DNA from: Proteus terrae subsp. cibarius
Lineage (GTDB): Bacteria; Pseudomonadota; Gammaproteobacteria; Enterobacterales; Enterobacteriaceae
DNA: 64,000 nt
Reading direction: 5' to 3'
Assembly (NCBI RefSeq): GCF_011045835.1
Contig: NZ_CP047349.1
Coordinates: 620,001 to 684,000, forward strand
Shown: positions 1 through 11,100 of the stretch, one piece after another
Numbering within the stretch: position 1 is the stretch's first letter
How the letters are laid out: the number at the start of each line of letters is the position of its first letter
Translations under genes and position numbers: made by a program
Notes under the pieces: model-generated
Database searches by the model: none
What the model was told of the DNA's origin: nothing
The model's input: only the letters and a program-made list of their open reading frames with translations

Positions 1-184
<184 letters not shown>

Positions 185-206
185 TTTTTAAAAAAATAAC
201 TTATTG

Positions 207-245
207 AAAACTCATAATTATTTTTATATTTATGAGTTTTTGTTT
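207..245 (+). terminator. rho-independent terminator after dapB
   Basis: Perfect 11-bp arms AAAACTCATAA (207-217) and TTATGAGTTTT (230-240) enclose a 12-base loop and run into a T-rich tail. It lies about 20 bases past the dapB stop codon. Confidence 0.8.
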
Positions 246-376
246 TGTTTGTAATGTTTTTTTAACTATTTATCTTATTTTTATTTATTATCTCTATTTT
301 TTCTTCTTTTTTACCTACCAAAATACACCAAATCCTTATTTTCAGCCTTATTTCTTTTTTTTTTAATTATCTTGGT

Positions 377-392
377 AAGCAAACGGTTAAAT
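377..392 (+). promoter_or_regulatory. PurR-like box upstream of carA
   Basis: AAGCAAACGGTTAAAT agrees at about 11 of 16 positions with the PurR operator (ACGCAAACGTTTGCGT). In E. coli carAB is repressed by PurR through a box far upstream of its first promoter, so position and sequence fit, but the right half is degenerate. The rest of 185-616 is AT-rich leader and promoter DNA without a gene. Confidence 0.4.
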
Positions 393-549
393 TTGTAAGA
401 TTGATTATATAAATTGTCACTTGGTTAGCTAAAATGCTAATGAGTGATATTTTTTAAATTAAAAAGGTGTTTTTTCTAGACATCTGCCTATTCGATCTTT
501 AGAATGCGCCCAATTTGCCAAAAATTTGCCCAATTTTATGTTTTTGGCA

Positions 550-590
550 TTGATTTAGAGTCTTAAATCTGAATTAATATGCATGAAATG
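550..590 (+). promoter_or_regulatory. arginine-responsive carAB promoter with ARG-box-like sequence
   Basis: A TTGATT hexamer (550-555) is followed by an AT-rich -10 region overlapping TGAATTAATATGCATGA (570-586). That sequence resembles an ARG box (ArgR half-sites of the TGAAT/ATTCA type) and lies, as in E. coli carAB P2, immediately before the carA ribosome binding site. An upstream pyrimidine-responsive promoter is expected from E. coli but I could not place it. Confidence 0.55.
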
Positions 591-616
591 TGATTTATTA
601 TTCTCTGGAGGGCGTT

Positions 617-1780
617 TTGATTAGAAAAGCTATACTGGTTCTAGAAGATGGGACCGAATTCCACGGCAAGTCGATTGGCGCAGAAGGCGCCGCCATCGGT
701 GAAGTCGTTTTTAATACTTCAATGACCGGTTATCAAGAAATACTAACCGACCCTTCTTACTCCCAACAAATTGTTACTCTCACTTATCCCCACATTGGCA
801 ATACCGGCGTTAATCGTTCAGACGAAGAATCAGAAACCATTCATGCTCAAGGCTTAATTATTCGCGACTTGCCATTAGTGATGAGCAACTATCGTGCGCA
901 AGAAACGTTATCTGATTATCTTAAACGCCAAAATATTGTTGCTATTGCGGACATTGATACACGTAAGTTAACTCGTTTGTTGAGAGAAAAAGGCGCGCAA
1001 AACGGTTGTATTATCGCCGGTGAACATCTTGATACCAAACTTGCTCTTGAACAAGCCAAAGCCTTTCCTGGCTTAAAGGGGATGGATTTAGCCAAAACAG
1101 TAACTGTCAAACAGCCTTACCAATGGACTCAAGGAAGTTGGACACTAGAGAGTGAATTACCTAAAGCTAAATTAGCGACTGAATTGCCACTGCATATTGT
1201 GGCGTATGATTTTGGTGTGAAACGTAATATTTTACGTATGTTGGTGGATAGAGGGTGTCGAGTCACTGTTGTACCAGCACAAACATCAGCTCAAGATGTT
1301 TTAGCTCTTTCTCCTGATGGTATTTTTCTTTCCAATGGCCCCGGGGATCCAGAGCCCTGCGATTATGCCATTAACGCCATTCAAACTTTTTTAACTACCG
1401 ATATTCCAGTATTTGGTATTTGCTTAGGGCATCAATTACTTGCATTAGCTAGCGGTGCTAAAACCATCAAAATGAAATTTGGTCACCACGGTGGTAATCA
1501 TCCTGTTAAAGATCTAGATAAAAATACTGTGATGATCACAGCGCAAAATCATGGATTTGCTGTTGATGAAACATCACTTCCAGCCAATTTACGTGTGACA
1601 CATAAATCTCTGTTTGATGGTTCTTTACAAGGTATTCATCGTACAGATAAACCAGCGTTCAGTTTCCAAGGCCACCCAGAAGCTAGCCCAGGACCACATG
1701 ATGCCGCACCTCTTTTTGATCACTTTATCGAGCTTATCGCGCAATATCGTCAAAACCTGCAATCAGTGACAACAAAATAA
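617..1780 (+). CDS. carA: carbamoyl-phosphate synthase small subunit (glutaminase)
   Basis: CarA hydrolyses glutamine and passes ammonia to CarB, giving carbamoyl phosphate for arginine and pyrimidine synthesis. The 387-residue product has the usual length, an N-terminal CarA domain ([19 protein letters not shown]) and a C-terminal class I amidotransferase domain with SNGPGDP, the nucleophile Cys in [10 protein letters not shown], and the His/Glu pair in [11 protein letters not shown] chose the TTG at 617: it gives [12 protein letters not shown], matching the E. coli start (also TTG), and GGAGGG lies just upstream at 607-612. The frame is open back to a GTG at 590, but that would place the start before the ribosome binding site. 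carB follows after 17 bases, so the two are co-transcribed. Confidence 0.97.
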   Translation: MIRKAILVLEDGTEFHGKSIGAEGAAIGEVVFNTSMTGYQEILTDPSYSQQIVTLTYPHIGNTGVNRSDEESETIHAQGLIIRDLPLVMSNYRAQETLSDYLKRQNIVAIADIDTRKLTRLLREKGAQNGCIIAGEHLDTKLALEQAKAFPGLKGMDLAKTVTVKQPYQWTQGSWTLESELPKAKLATELPLHIVAYDFGVKRNILRMLVDRGCRVTVVPAQTSAQDVLALSPDGIFLSNGPGDPEPCDYAINAIQTFLTTDIPVFGICLGHQLLALASGAKTIKMKFGHHGGNHPVKDLDKNTVMITAQNHGFAVDETSLPANLRVTHKSLFDGSLQGIHRTDKPAFSFQGHPEASPGPHDAAPLFDHFIELIAQYRQNLQSVTTK

Positions 1781-1797
1781 ATCAGGAGCGAAAGAAA

Positions 1798-4700
1798 ATG
1801 GCTAAAAGAACAGATATCAAAACAATCCTGATTTTAGGTGCTGGGCCGATTGTTATTGGGCAAGCGTGTGAATTTGATTATTCAGGTGCTCAAGCATGTA
1901 AAGCCCTACGTGAAGAGGGATATCGAGTTGTTTTGGTAAATTCAAATCCTGCAACCATTATGACCGATCCTGAAATGGCCGATGCAACGTACATCGAGCC
2001 TATTCACTGGCAAGTTGTGAGAAAAATTATTGAAAAAGAGCGCCCTGATGCGGTATTACCGACAATGGGGGGGCAAACTGCACTGAACTGCGCGCTAGAG
2101 TTAGAGCGCCAAGGTGTTTTAGCTGAGTTTGGTGTCACCATGATTGGTGCAACAGCTGATGCAATTGATAAAGCAGAAGATAGACAACGCTTTGATAAAG
2201 CGATGAAAAAAATCGGTTTAGATACTGCGCGTTCAGGTATTGCACATAGCCTCGATGAAGCTTTTGCTGTTGCTGAACAAGTTGGTTTTCCATGTATTAT
2301 TCGCCCTTCATTCACAATGGGCGGAACAGGTGGTGGGATCGCCTATAATCGCGAAGAATTCGAAGAAATCTGTATTCGCGGTTTAGATTTATCACCAACC
2401 AATGAATTATTAATTGATGAATCGTTGATTGGTTGGAAAGAGTACGAAATGGAAGTTGTGCGCGATAAAAACGACAACTGCATTATCGTCTGTTCTATCG
2501 AAAACTTCGATGCAATGGGAATTCATACGGGGGATTCCATTACCGTTGCGCCAGCACAAACCCTTACCGACAAAGAGTATCAAATTATGCGTAATGCCTC
2601 GATGGCGGTATTACGTGAAATCGGTGTTGAAACTGGCGGTTCTAACGTTCAGTTTGCCGTTGATCCAAAAACAGGGCGCTTGATTGTTATCGAAATGAAT
2701 CCTCGTGTTTCGCGTTCATCCGCGCTTGCCTCTAAAGCAACTGGTTTCCCAATTGCGAAAGTTGCTGCAAAATTAGCGGTAGGTTATACCCTTGATGAGC
2801 TGATGAATGATATCACTGGCGGGAGAACACCAGCCTCTTTCGAACCATCCATTGATTATGTTGTGACAAAAATCCCTCGCTTTAACTTTGAAAAATTTGC
2901 AGGAACAAATGACAGATTAACAACACAAATGAAATCTGTTGGCGAAGTGATGGCGATTGGTAGAACACAACAAGAGTCCTTACAAAAAGCATTACGCGGT
3001 CTTGAAGTGGGGGCAACAGGTTTTGATCCTAAAGTCGATTTAGACGACCCTGAAGCATTAACGAAAATTCGCCGTGAGCTGAAAGAAGCTGGCTCAGACA
3101 GAATTTGGTATATCGCAGATGCTTTCCGCGCAGGATTATCTGTTGATGGTGTATTTAATCTCACCAATATTGACCGCTGGTTCTTAGTTCAAATTGAAGA
3201 AATCGTTCGTCTTGAAGAAAAAGTGAGTGAAGTCGGTATCAAAGGATTAAGCGCTGATTTCTTGCGTCAGTTAAAACGTAAAGGCTTTGCTGATGCACGC
3301 CTAGCTAAAATACTTAACGTAAAAGAGCATGCCATTCGCCAATTACGTGAGCAATATCAGCTACATCCTGTTTATAAACGTGTTGATACTTGTGCGGCAG
3401 AATTTGCTACTGATACGGCTTATATGTACTCAACTTATGAAGAAGAGTGCGAGGCAAATCCACATCAAGATAAACCTAAAGTGATGATTTTAGGTGGTGG
3501 ACCAAATCGTATAGGGCAAGGGATTGAATTTGATTATTGCTGTGTTCATGCGGCTCTTGCGTTGCGTGAAGACGGTTACGAAACCATCATGGTGAACTGT
3601 AACCCTGAAACGGTTTCAACGGATTATGACACCTCTGACAGACTCTATTTTGAACCTGTTACGTTAGAAGATGTGCTTGAAATTGTACGTATCGAAAGAC
3701 CGAAAGGGGTGATCGTGCAATATGGTGGACAGACACCATTAAAATTAGCCCGAGCGTTAGAAACAGAAGGTGTACCAGTGATTGGGACAACACCAGATGC
3801 TATTGATAAAGCAGAAGATCGTGAACGTTTCCAAAAAGCTGTTGATAAATTAGGGCTTAAACAGCCTGAAAATGCCACTGTAACCGCGTTAGAAGAAGCT
3901 GTAGAGAAAGCACAACTGATTGGGTATCCACTGGTGGTTCGTCCTTCTTATGTACTTGGCGGACGTGCAATGGAAATTGTTTATGACGAAGTTGATTTAC
4001 GTCGTTATTTCCAAACTGCAGTCAGTGTGTCAAATGACGCACCTGTCTTATTAGACCGTTTTCTTGATGATGCGATTGAAGTTGATATTGATGCGATTTG
4101 TGACGGTAAACAAGTCGTGATTGGTGGCATTATGGAGCATATCGAACAAGCAGGTGTTCACTCTGGTGACTCGGCTTGCTCCTTGCCTGCTTATACCCTA
4201 AGCAAAGAAATTCAAGATGTGATGCGTAAACAAGTTCGTGAACTTGCTTTTGAATTAGGTGTAAAAGGGTTAATGAATGCACAATTCGCGGTGAAAGGTG
4301 ATGATGTTTATCTTATTGAAGTTAATCCTCGTGCAGCTCGTACCGTACCTTTTGTGTCAAAAGCCACTGGCGTACCATTAGCAAAAGTCGCTGCACGCGT
4401 AATGATTGGTCAAAGTCTTGAAGAACAAGGTGTAACAAAAGAAGTTATTCCGCCTTATTACTCTGTAAAAGAAGTCGTTTTGCCTTTCAATAAGTTTGCG
4501 GGTGTTGATCCGATTTTAGGGCCTGAAATGCGTTCAACAGGCGAAGTTATGGGCGTTGGAACAACCTTTGCTCAAGCCTTTGCTAAAGCGATGTTAGGCA
4601 GCAGTTCTACCATGAAGAAAAAAGGTAGAGCACTTCTTTCTGTACGTGAAGGTGATAAAAAGCGAGTTGTTGATTTGGCGACGAAATTGCTAAAAAGTGG

Positions 4701-5025
4701 ATTTGAATTAGATGCTACACATGGTACAGCCATTGTATTAGGCGAAGCGGGAATAAATCCTCGCTTAGTCAATAAAGTGCATGAAGGCCGACCACATATT
4801 GAAGATAGAATTAAAAATGGTGAATACGACTATATTGTTAATACCACATCTGGTCGTCAAGCCATTGAAGATTCTAAAATTATTCGTCGCAGTGCATTAA
4901 GATATAAAGTCCATTATGACACGACGTTAAATGGTGGATTTGCAACAACACTGTCCTTAACAGCCGATCCGACGGCGAGTGTTATTTCAGTTCAAGAAAT
5001 GCACGAAAAGATAAGAAAGGCTTAA
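1798..5025 (+). CDS. carB: carbamoyl-phosphate synthase large subunit
   Basis: CarB uses two ATP, bicarbonate and CarA-derived ammonia to make carbamoyl phosphate. At 1075 residues it matches the family length (about 1073). Two homologous ATP-grasp halves are visible: the first begins [20 protein letters not shown], the second [20 protein letters not shown] near residue 560. Metal and ATP-binding segments [20 protein letters not shown] and [18 protein letters not shown] recur in each half, and a C-terminal MGS-like regulatory domain (about 940-1075) is expected to bind UMP/ornithine. The start has AGGAGCG upstream. It is the last gene of the carAB operon and is followed by a clear terminator. 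Confidence 0.98.
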   Translation: MAKRTDIKTILILGAGPIVIGQACEFDYSGAQACKALREEGYRVVLVNSNPATIMTDPEMADATYIEPIHWQVVRKIIEKERPDAVLPTMGGQTALNCALELERQGVLAEFGVTMIGATADAIDKAEDRQRFDKAMKKIGLDTARSGIAHSLDEAFAVAEQVGFPCIIRPSFTMGGTGGGIAYNREEFEEICIRGLDLSPTNELLIDESLIGWKEYEMEVVRDKNDNCIIVCSIENFDAMGIHTGDSITVAPAQTLTDKEYQIMRNASMAVLREIGVETGGSNVQFAVDPKTGRLIVIEMNPRVSRSSALASKATGFPIAKVAAKLAVGYTLDELMNDITGGRTPASFEPSIDYVVTKIPRFNFEKFAGTNDRLTTQMKSVGEVMAIGRTQQESLQKALRGLEVGATGFDPKVDLDDPEALTKIRRELKEAGSDRIWYIADAFRAGLSVDGVFNLTNIDRWFLVQIEEIVRLEEKVSEVGIKGLSADFLRQLKRKGFADARLAKILNVKEHAIRQLREQYQLHPVYKRVDTCAAEFATDTAYMYSTYEEECEANPHQDKPKVMILGGGPNRIGQGIEFDYCCVHAALALREDGYETIMVNCNPETVSTDYDTSDRLYFEPVTLEDVLEIVRIERPKGVIVQYGGQTPLKLARALETEGVPVIGTTPDAIDKAEDRERFQKAVDKLGLKQPENATVTALEEAVEKAQLIGYPLVVRPSYVLGGRAMEIVYDEVDLRRYFQTAVSVSNDAPVLLDRFLDDAIEVDIDAICDGKQVVIGGIMEHIEQAGVHSGDSACSLPAYTLSKEIQDVMRKQVRELAFELGVKGLMNAQFAVKGDDVYLIEVNPRAARTVPFVSKATGVPLAKVAARVMIGQSLEEQGVTKEVIPPYYSVKEVVLPFNKFAGVDPILGPEMRSTGEVMGVGTTFAQAFAKAMLGSSSTMKKKGRALLSVREGDKKRVVDLATKLLKSGFELDATHGTAIVLGEAGINPRLVNKVHEGRPHIEDRIKNGEYDYIVNTTSGRQAIEDSKIIRRSALRYKVHYDTTLNGGFATTLSLTADPTASVISVQEMHEKIRKA

Positions 5026-5048
5026 GTTTATTTGTTGTCGTAATAATG

Positions 5049-5088
5049 ATCCCGAATAAGAGGAAACTTGTATTCGGGATTTTTTTGT
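5049..5088 (+). terminator. rho-independent terminator after carB
   Basis: ATCCCGAATA (5049-5058) pairs with TATTCGGGAT (5071-5080), followed by a run of seven T. It lies 24 bases after the carB stop. Confidence 0.88.
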
Positions 5089-5120
5089 TTTTCTATCACT
5101 ATTAAAAAAAAGAAAATTCC

Positions 5121-5160
5121 ATGAAAAAAAAGCCACATTATTATTAAAAATAATGTGGCT
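5121..5160 (-). terminator. rho-independent terminator of the adhesin gene
   Basis: AGCCACATTA (5131-5140) and TAATGTGGCT (5151-5160) form a 10-bp stem. Read on the minus strand the stem is followed by eight T, 21 bases past the adhesin stop codon. Confidence 0.88.
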
Positions 5161-5181
5161 TGAATCTAATTTATTTGTTTA

Positions 5182-8100
5182 TTAATGGGCGCCGTTAAAG
5201 CCATTCCAGTTAAATTTATTAGTTATTTCTTGTTTGTTTCCATATACATCTATAGTCAGTTTAAATACACCATCACCTGAGTCTGTAATCTTACATTCTT
5301 TATCAATAGCATATTGTGATGATGTTGCCTTAAATTCATAATTATTCAACGATGTTTTATTCAAGGTAAAATCATCTGGATAAACTACGTTTTGATTAAT
5401 TATTCCTTGTGATAGATTCGATGAATTTAACGTTATACTATCTATTTTCGCAGTTAACCTGATTGGATAAAGTAAATTTTTAGTATCACCTTTAAATTCA
5501 ACTCTAGGTATTACTGTAAAGTGTATCGCGCTTGTTCCCATCGCATCTTGGCAAGATGATGCTGAACTACCACTATCTGTATATAAAAATTGAGAATTAA
5601 GATGAATTAAAAATAAATTTGCAGCCGTTTGTGCAGAAATAGATTTAACCGCAATGTTATATTCTTTAGGATAAGATTTATTATTTAAATCAAATGTGAT
5701 CACTTTTAATTTCAAATTTTGTGGCTTATTAATATAAGATTCACCTGGAGAGAAAATAACAGGAGTAGATATATTGTTTTTAGGGCTATAATTTTGTCTT
5801 TCCTCTAATTGAATCAAATTATTTTTTTCATCATACAGCTCAAAGTTAATAGCGTGAGGTGTTTCTGATGAACTCCAATTAACAGTAATTTTATTATCTG
5901 AGATGTAAACAGGTTGCCAAGATAAATAGTTAGTATTTGAAGCAATCATCTCTCTACCGGCAGACTTAAATTTTAGTGAATCAATCGTAATATAAGGTGC
6001 AGGTTTTACCGTAATATTATAACTATTATGGTTATCATGATAATAAACATCATCTTTAATTGATAATGTGAGTGTGGCTTTTCCGATACCTAAGTGGGTG
6101 ATCGCACCTTTCGAAGTCACTTCTACAGCACTTGGATTACTACTACTCCAAATAGCATTAATACCAGTAGGCAGTGGAGGAATAGGTGCCTGAGCAGTCA
6201 ATACGCCACTTGACAATGCATCAACAATTAATGTTTCATCTGAATTTTTAAAATGATAATTTATTGTACCTTTATCTTGTGTGTAATTAATGACTGTACT
6301 TGATGATTTAAATTGTTCTGTTGCTTGAGATAATACGGTAATGTTTGTATCACCTGGTTTTATTGGTGTAATTTTTCCTTGTTCATCGACTGTTATTATA
6401 GCTTGTTTATAATTGACAAATTGTTTAGGTGGTGGGTTGTTTGTAGCGTCTTTATTGGTATATAAAAGCATCACTTGTTGTGTAATATTATCATTCCAAA
6501 TTGAGCTTAAATGAGATTCTTTGGCGACTAGTCCGACATCCGCTTTCTCAATCACCAAAGGATAACTACTTTGAGCCGGCTGATATTGAGCATTACCTGC
6601 TGTTTGTAGTGTAATAATGACCGTACCTGCTTTTTTCATCGAAATATTACCACTAGTTGTATCAATAGAGGCAATAGCGGGATCGGAACTAGACCACATC
6701 AGATTAATGTTCTTTGGTAATCCCGTATAACCTAGTGCGTTGATAGGTGCTGAAGCGTAGGTCTCTTGCTGGATTTGTTTATCAAAAATAATATCTGGTT
6801 TAGGGATGGTTACTTTAATAGTCAGTGGTTTTGCAATGGTTAATCCTTCTGCTTCAGCCGTTAAAATAATATCTGTTTTAACATTAGAAGTAAGATTGGT
6901 TTGATATTTACCTTTGCCTAATGAAGTTAGCGGATTATCACTAAAATTAGGCTTACCACGGGTTGTTTTTATCGAAACAGTTTTACCATCAATAGTATTA
7001 CTGTATTTATCCATTAAATGCACAGTGAGTAGGGCACTATCTTTATTATCACCACCGATTGATTGACGGCTACTACTAAAGGTTGATTTATTGGCATCAA
7101 TATCTGCTGGTTTTACGGTGACATCTTGAATTGGCTTATGATTATTTAAATCAAGATACGCACTCATTTTTAATATACCCGCAACAGAGCTGGTGACTTT
7201 GGTTCTTGCGATACCGTGAGTATCTGTATAGGTACTAAAGTCATAGTCATCAGCTAAGCCTTGCAACTTCCATGACACAATAACGTTAGGCAGTATATTG
7301 TCATTGGCATCAACAATAGTTGCTTGATAATTAACGCCTTTATCACCAGCAATCATGCTTGCTCTATCGACATTGACAGATTTTACTTGCCAGGTTGTTG
7401 CATCAGCACGCAGTTGTAAGGTTTTTTGTTTTTTGAAATCAACACCATTAACTTTAACACTTAATTGTGCCGTACCTGATTTTGTACCTGTTGCTTCAAT
7501 TTCATAATGGCCCGGAGAAGTTTGTTTAGCAGGACTAAACTGAATAGTTGAGTTATTAGCGATCCCTTCAACTTGCTGATCTGGCAAAATATTACCGCCT
7601 TTATCTTTAATCGTTAAAGTGAGTAATGTTTTATCTGTGCCATTAGCAATGATTGTTGCAGGTACTAAATTGATTTCTGAACTGTTCTCATCAACATCAT
7701 CAGCCACAAAATTGATGTCAGGAGCAGGATAACGACCTGAAATTAATACGGCATTAACTTTAGCAATACCTGCAGGATTACGTGTTAATTCAACTTCAGC
7801 AATACCTTTACTGTCTGTAAATGTCAGTGGTTTAGCAAGTAAGCTATCTTTATCGGTTGTCCATGTCACGCTAACACCACTATTAAGCGGATTGTCATTT
7901 TTATCGCTAAGATAAGCATGATAAGTAATGGTGTCACCTGCATGAGGTTGTGTGTTACTTATCACAAACTTATCGACTTTGGCTGTCTGGTTATTAGGTA
8001 GAACCGTCAATAGTGCAGTTTGTTTAAGTGTCACTGAATTTATTTTGGTACTGATTGTTGTTTGACCTGCTTTCAACGCACTAACTTGAGCTTGATAAAC

Positions 8101-11100
8101 CCCCATTGAAATTTCATTAAATGCCGTTGTAGTTGCGGTTAAATCAGTACTGTAGTTAACGCTGATTTTGTCCTTTAACCCTGTTAATAAATTATCGTAT
8201 TTATCTTTTAGCGTTAAAGTAATTTGAGAACGGTCCGTTTCAGAAATAATGGTGTTAGGGATAAGTGATAGCTGAGACTTATCGGCAGAAATTACATCAG
8301 TGTTAAAGTTTATCAGATGGTCAGCATCAAGGGATTGTTGACTATCTAGCATCGCTGTAACTTGTGCTACGCCCGCTTGTGTACTACTTAAGGTAATTTC
8401 TGCAATCCCATTTTTATCTGTTTTGCTGATAGGTAACGAAAGTTTGCCTAATGAGGTTAACCAACCCACAGCAATGCCTTCCATGCTTGGATTGCCTTGT
8501 TTATCAACAACTTTTGCGCGAATAATGACTTTATCAGTACCATTGGCGGTGACATCAAAAGGGGCGATAACATTAACCGCATTGATCATGGCATTTTGCT
8601 TGTCAGCAATAAAACCAAGGGGCTGAGTTAGCTTAACGTTGTTACCATTATTCACATATTGAACATGAATAAGACTAATACCTTCCTGTTTACCATTGAT
8701 GGTTGTTTGATAAACGCCAGTATCGATTTCTTTGAGTACGCTAAATTTAATGGTGTTGTTATCACCAGAAAGTGCAATAAATTTATCCTGTCTTGGAACA
8801 GGATTACCAAATTTATCTTTTAGAGTAATTGTCCCTGTTGCGAAGGAAGTGCCATTTGCCACGATAGATTGAGGTTCAATCAAAAATGTACTTTGTGGAG
8901 TATTCACTTTACCCGCAAGAAAACGAAGGTTTTGTGTGGCACTTTGGCTATTTTCCAGTGTAGCTGTGACCGTTGTAGGTTGTGCTTCAATCCCTTTGAT
9001 TACAACTTGTACATCACCATTATTATCGGTTTTTGCTATATTCTCACTCAATACATTATGAGTTGAATGCCAGAATACAGATTGTTTTATTAACGGATTA
9101 TTTTTAGCATCTGTGACATGTGCCATTAAGGTAATCGTATCATTATTATCTGCAATGGCTTCTGTTTTGTTATTGACGGTCGTTAAGGCAATATTGGCAC
9201 TATTCGGATCGGCAATAGCGGTGAGTGTAACTTGCGCTTTCTCTTTATTTGAAAGCGTGGCAATAATTTCTGTTGCACCCGCTTTTGTGGTTCGAATCTG
9301 ATTGGTTGTCTGCCCTTGATTATCGGTCACACTCTTTTGTTTATCGAGTGTGGTTGAGGCATTAGATTGCCATTCAACGGTGACGTTAGGTAATTTATTA
9401 CCAAATTTATCTTTTACTATCGCGGTTATTATCGCTTGCTCTTTATCATTTGCAATCAATTGGGTTTTATTGGACGTTAAGGTAATTAAGCCCTGTTGAT
9501 TATTGGCAATAAAAGTAATGGGTAATGCGTCGAATGATCCATTACTGATACTTGCAGTAACAATAACCTCTAAGGCTTGAGTGCTAGTCACGGTTGTTTG
9601 TGCAACACCTTGCTTATCTGTTGTTGAAATTTCATTAATAGAAACAATGTGTGGATCACGATTAGTAGACCAAATCACTTTTGCATTCGGTAATATATTG
9701 TGATTTTTATCTTCAACGACGGCGGTAAATGTTACGGCTGTTTTACCATCAGCAATATAAGGTGGTGCGGATGGTGTTACGGAAATAATTTTACCGTTGG
9801 ATAGGTCGGCCGTAAAATGCGTGGTCTTTTGTGTCGAAATATTATTGACCTGCGCGATCACAGTGACGGTGCCTGCCATTTTGCTGGTCATGGTGGTTGA
9901 TGCATTACCTTGATTATCCGTTAATAATTCTGTTTCTTTAAGTTGAGATTGATTATCTGCGGATAATTTAATTTTAGCATTGGGAACAGGATTATTATTT
10001 TTATCAATGATATTGAAAGCAATTGTTTTTTCATCTATTCCATTAGCAAATGAACTATTGGGATTAATGGTGAAAGTATTTATTCTTGCTGAGTTAATAT
10101 CGGCAATAAAATCAACATTAGTTGAATAGGTAATATCTTTAACACTGACATTTATGATGCTTTTACCAATATGCATATTGGTAATTGGAACAATAATTTT
10201 ACCTTCAGCGTCTGTGTTCGCTTGCGCAATAATCGTTGCACCGTTATCAGCAGTAAAAGAAACGGGATAGTTAGGAATTCTATTAGCATTAATGTCTGTT
10301 ACGATAACTTGAATTTTATTTTGGCTTTTACCATCGGCTGGTGCGTGATTTTTAATTACGGTTAATCCACCTTTAGCAATAATGGCGGAATGCGTATCAG
10401 CCACAAAAGTGATTTTTGCCTGATTAAAGGTGTTATCTCTGAATTTTGGCGTTAATGTCACAATTTCAGGTGTACTTCCAGCCGTGATGGTGACTTGATA
10501 TTTTCCTGTATCAATTCGACTAAAACTTGAAACCCAACTATTACCAGCAGAAGCATCAGATTGAACATCTAATGAAAGTTCTTTTACATCGATATCAACT
10601 GGAAGCTTATCATTATCAAGAATTGATAAAGTCAAATTTTGTGCAGAATGATTGTCGGCAGGTAGTTTTGTTGTTTTTGGCGTAAATTGGCTATTTTGTG
10701 TATTAATTGCAGACTGATCGACGGTGATTTTACTCTGTACTGGATCAGAACGATTACCTTGTTCATCAATCGCAACGGCGCTTACTGTGTAGCTGTTTTT
10801 TTCAGATGAACCCACAATATGGCGAGGAAGAATGATTGAGTAGCTAAGATTATTATTATGTTGGATCTTACCGCCATTAGCGATTAAGCGACTCGCAGAC
10901 CATTCAATTTGCTTAACGGGATATTTAGAGCGAATTTGCACACCTAAATCTTTTTCTTCTTTTGCGTAGCCATTAATTGTCGGTGTGATAGACAGGAATA
11001 CTAAGGTTTTCTTCTGATATTCAAGAACAATATCGTTGTTCCTATTTACGAAATCATAGCGATTTCCTGACATTAAACGCGTTGCACGGACATTATCTGG

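Noticed and set aside
590..616. GTG start giving carA nine extra codons
   Set aside because: The GGAGGG ribosome binding site lies inside that stretch and the TTG at 617 matches the known E. coli start.
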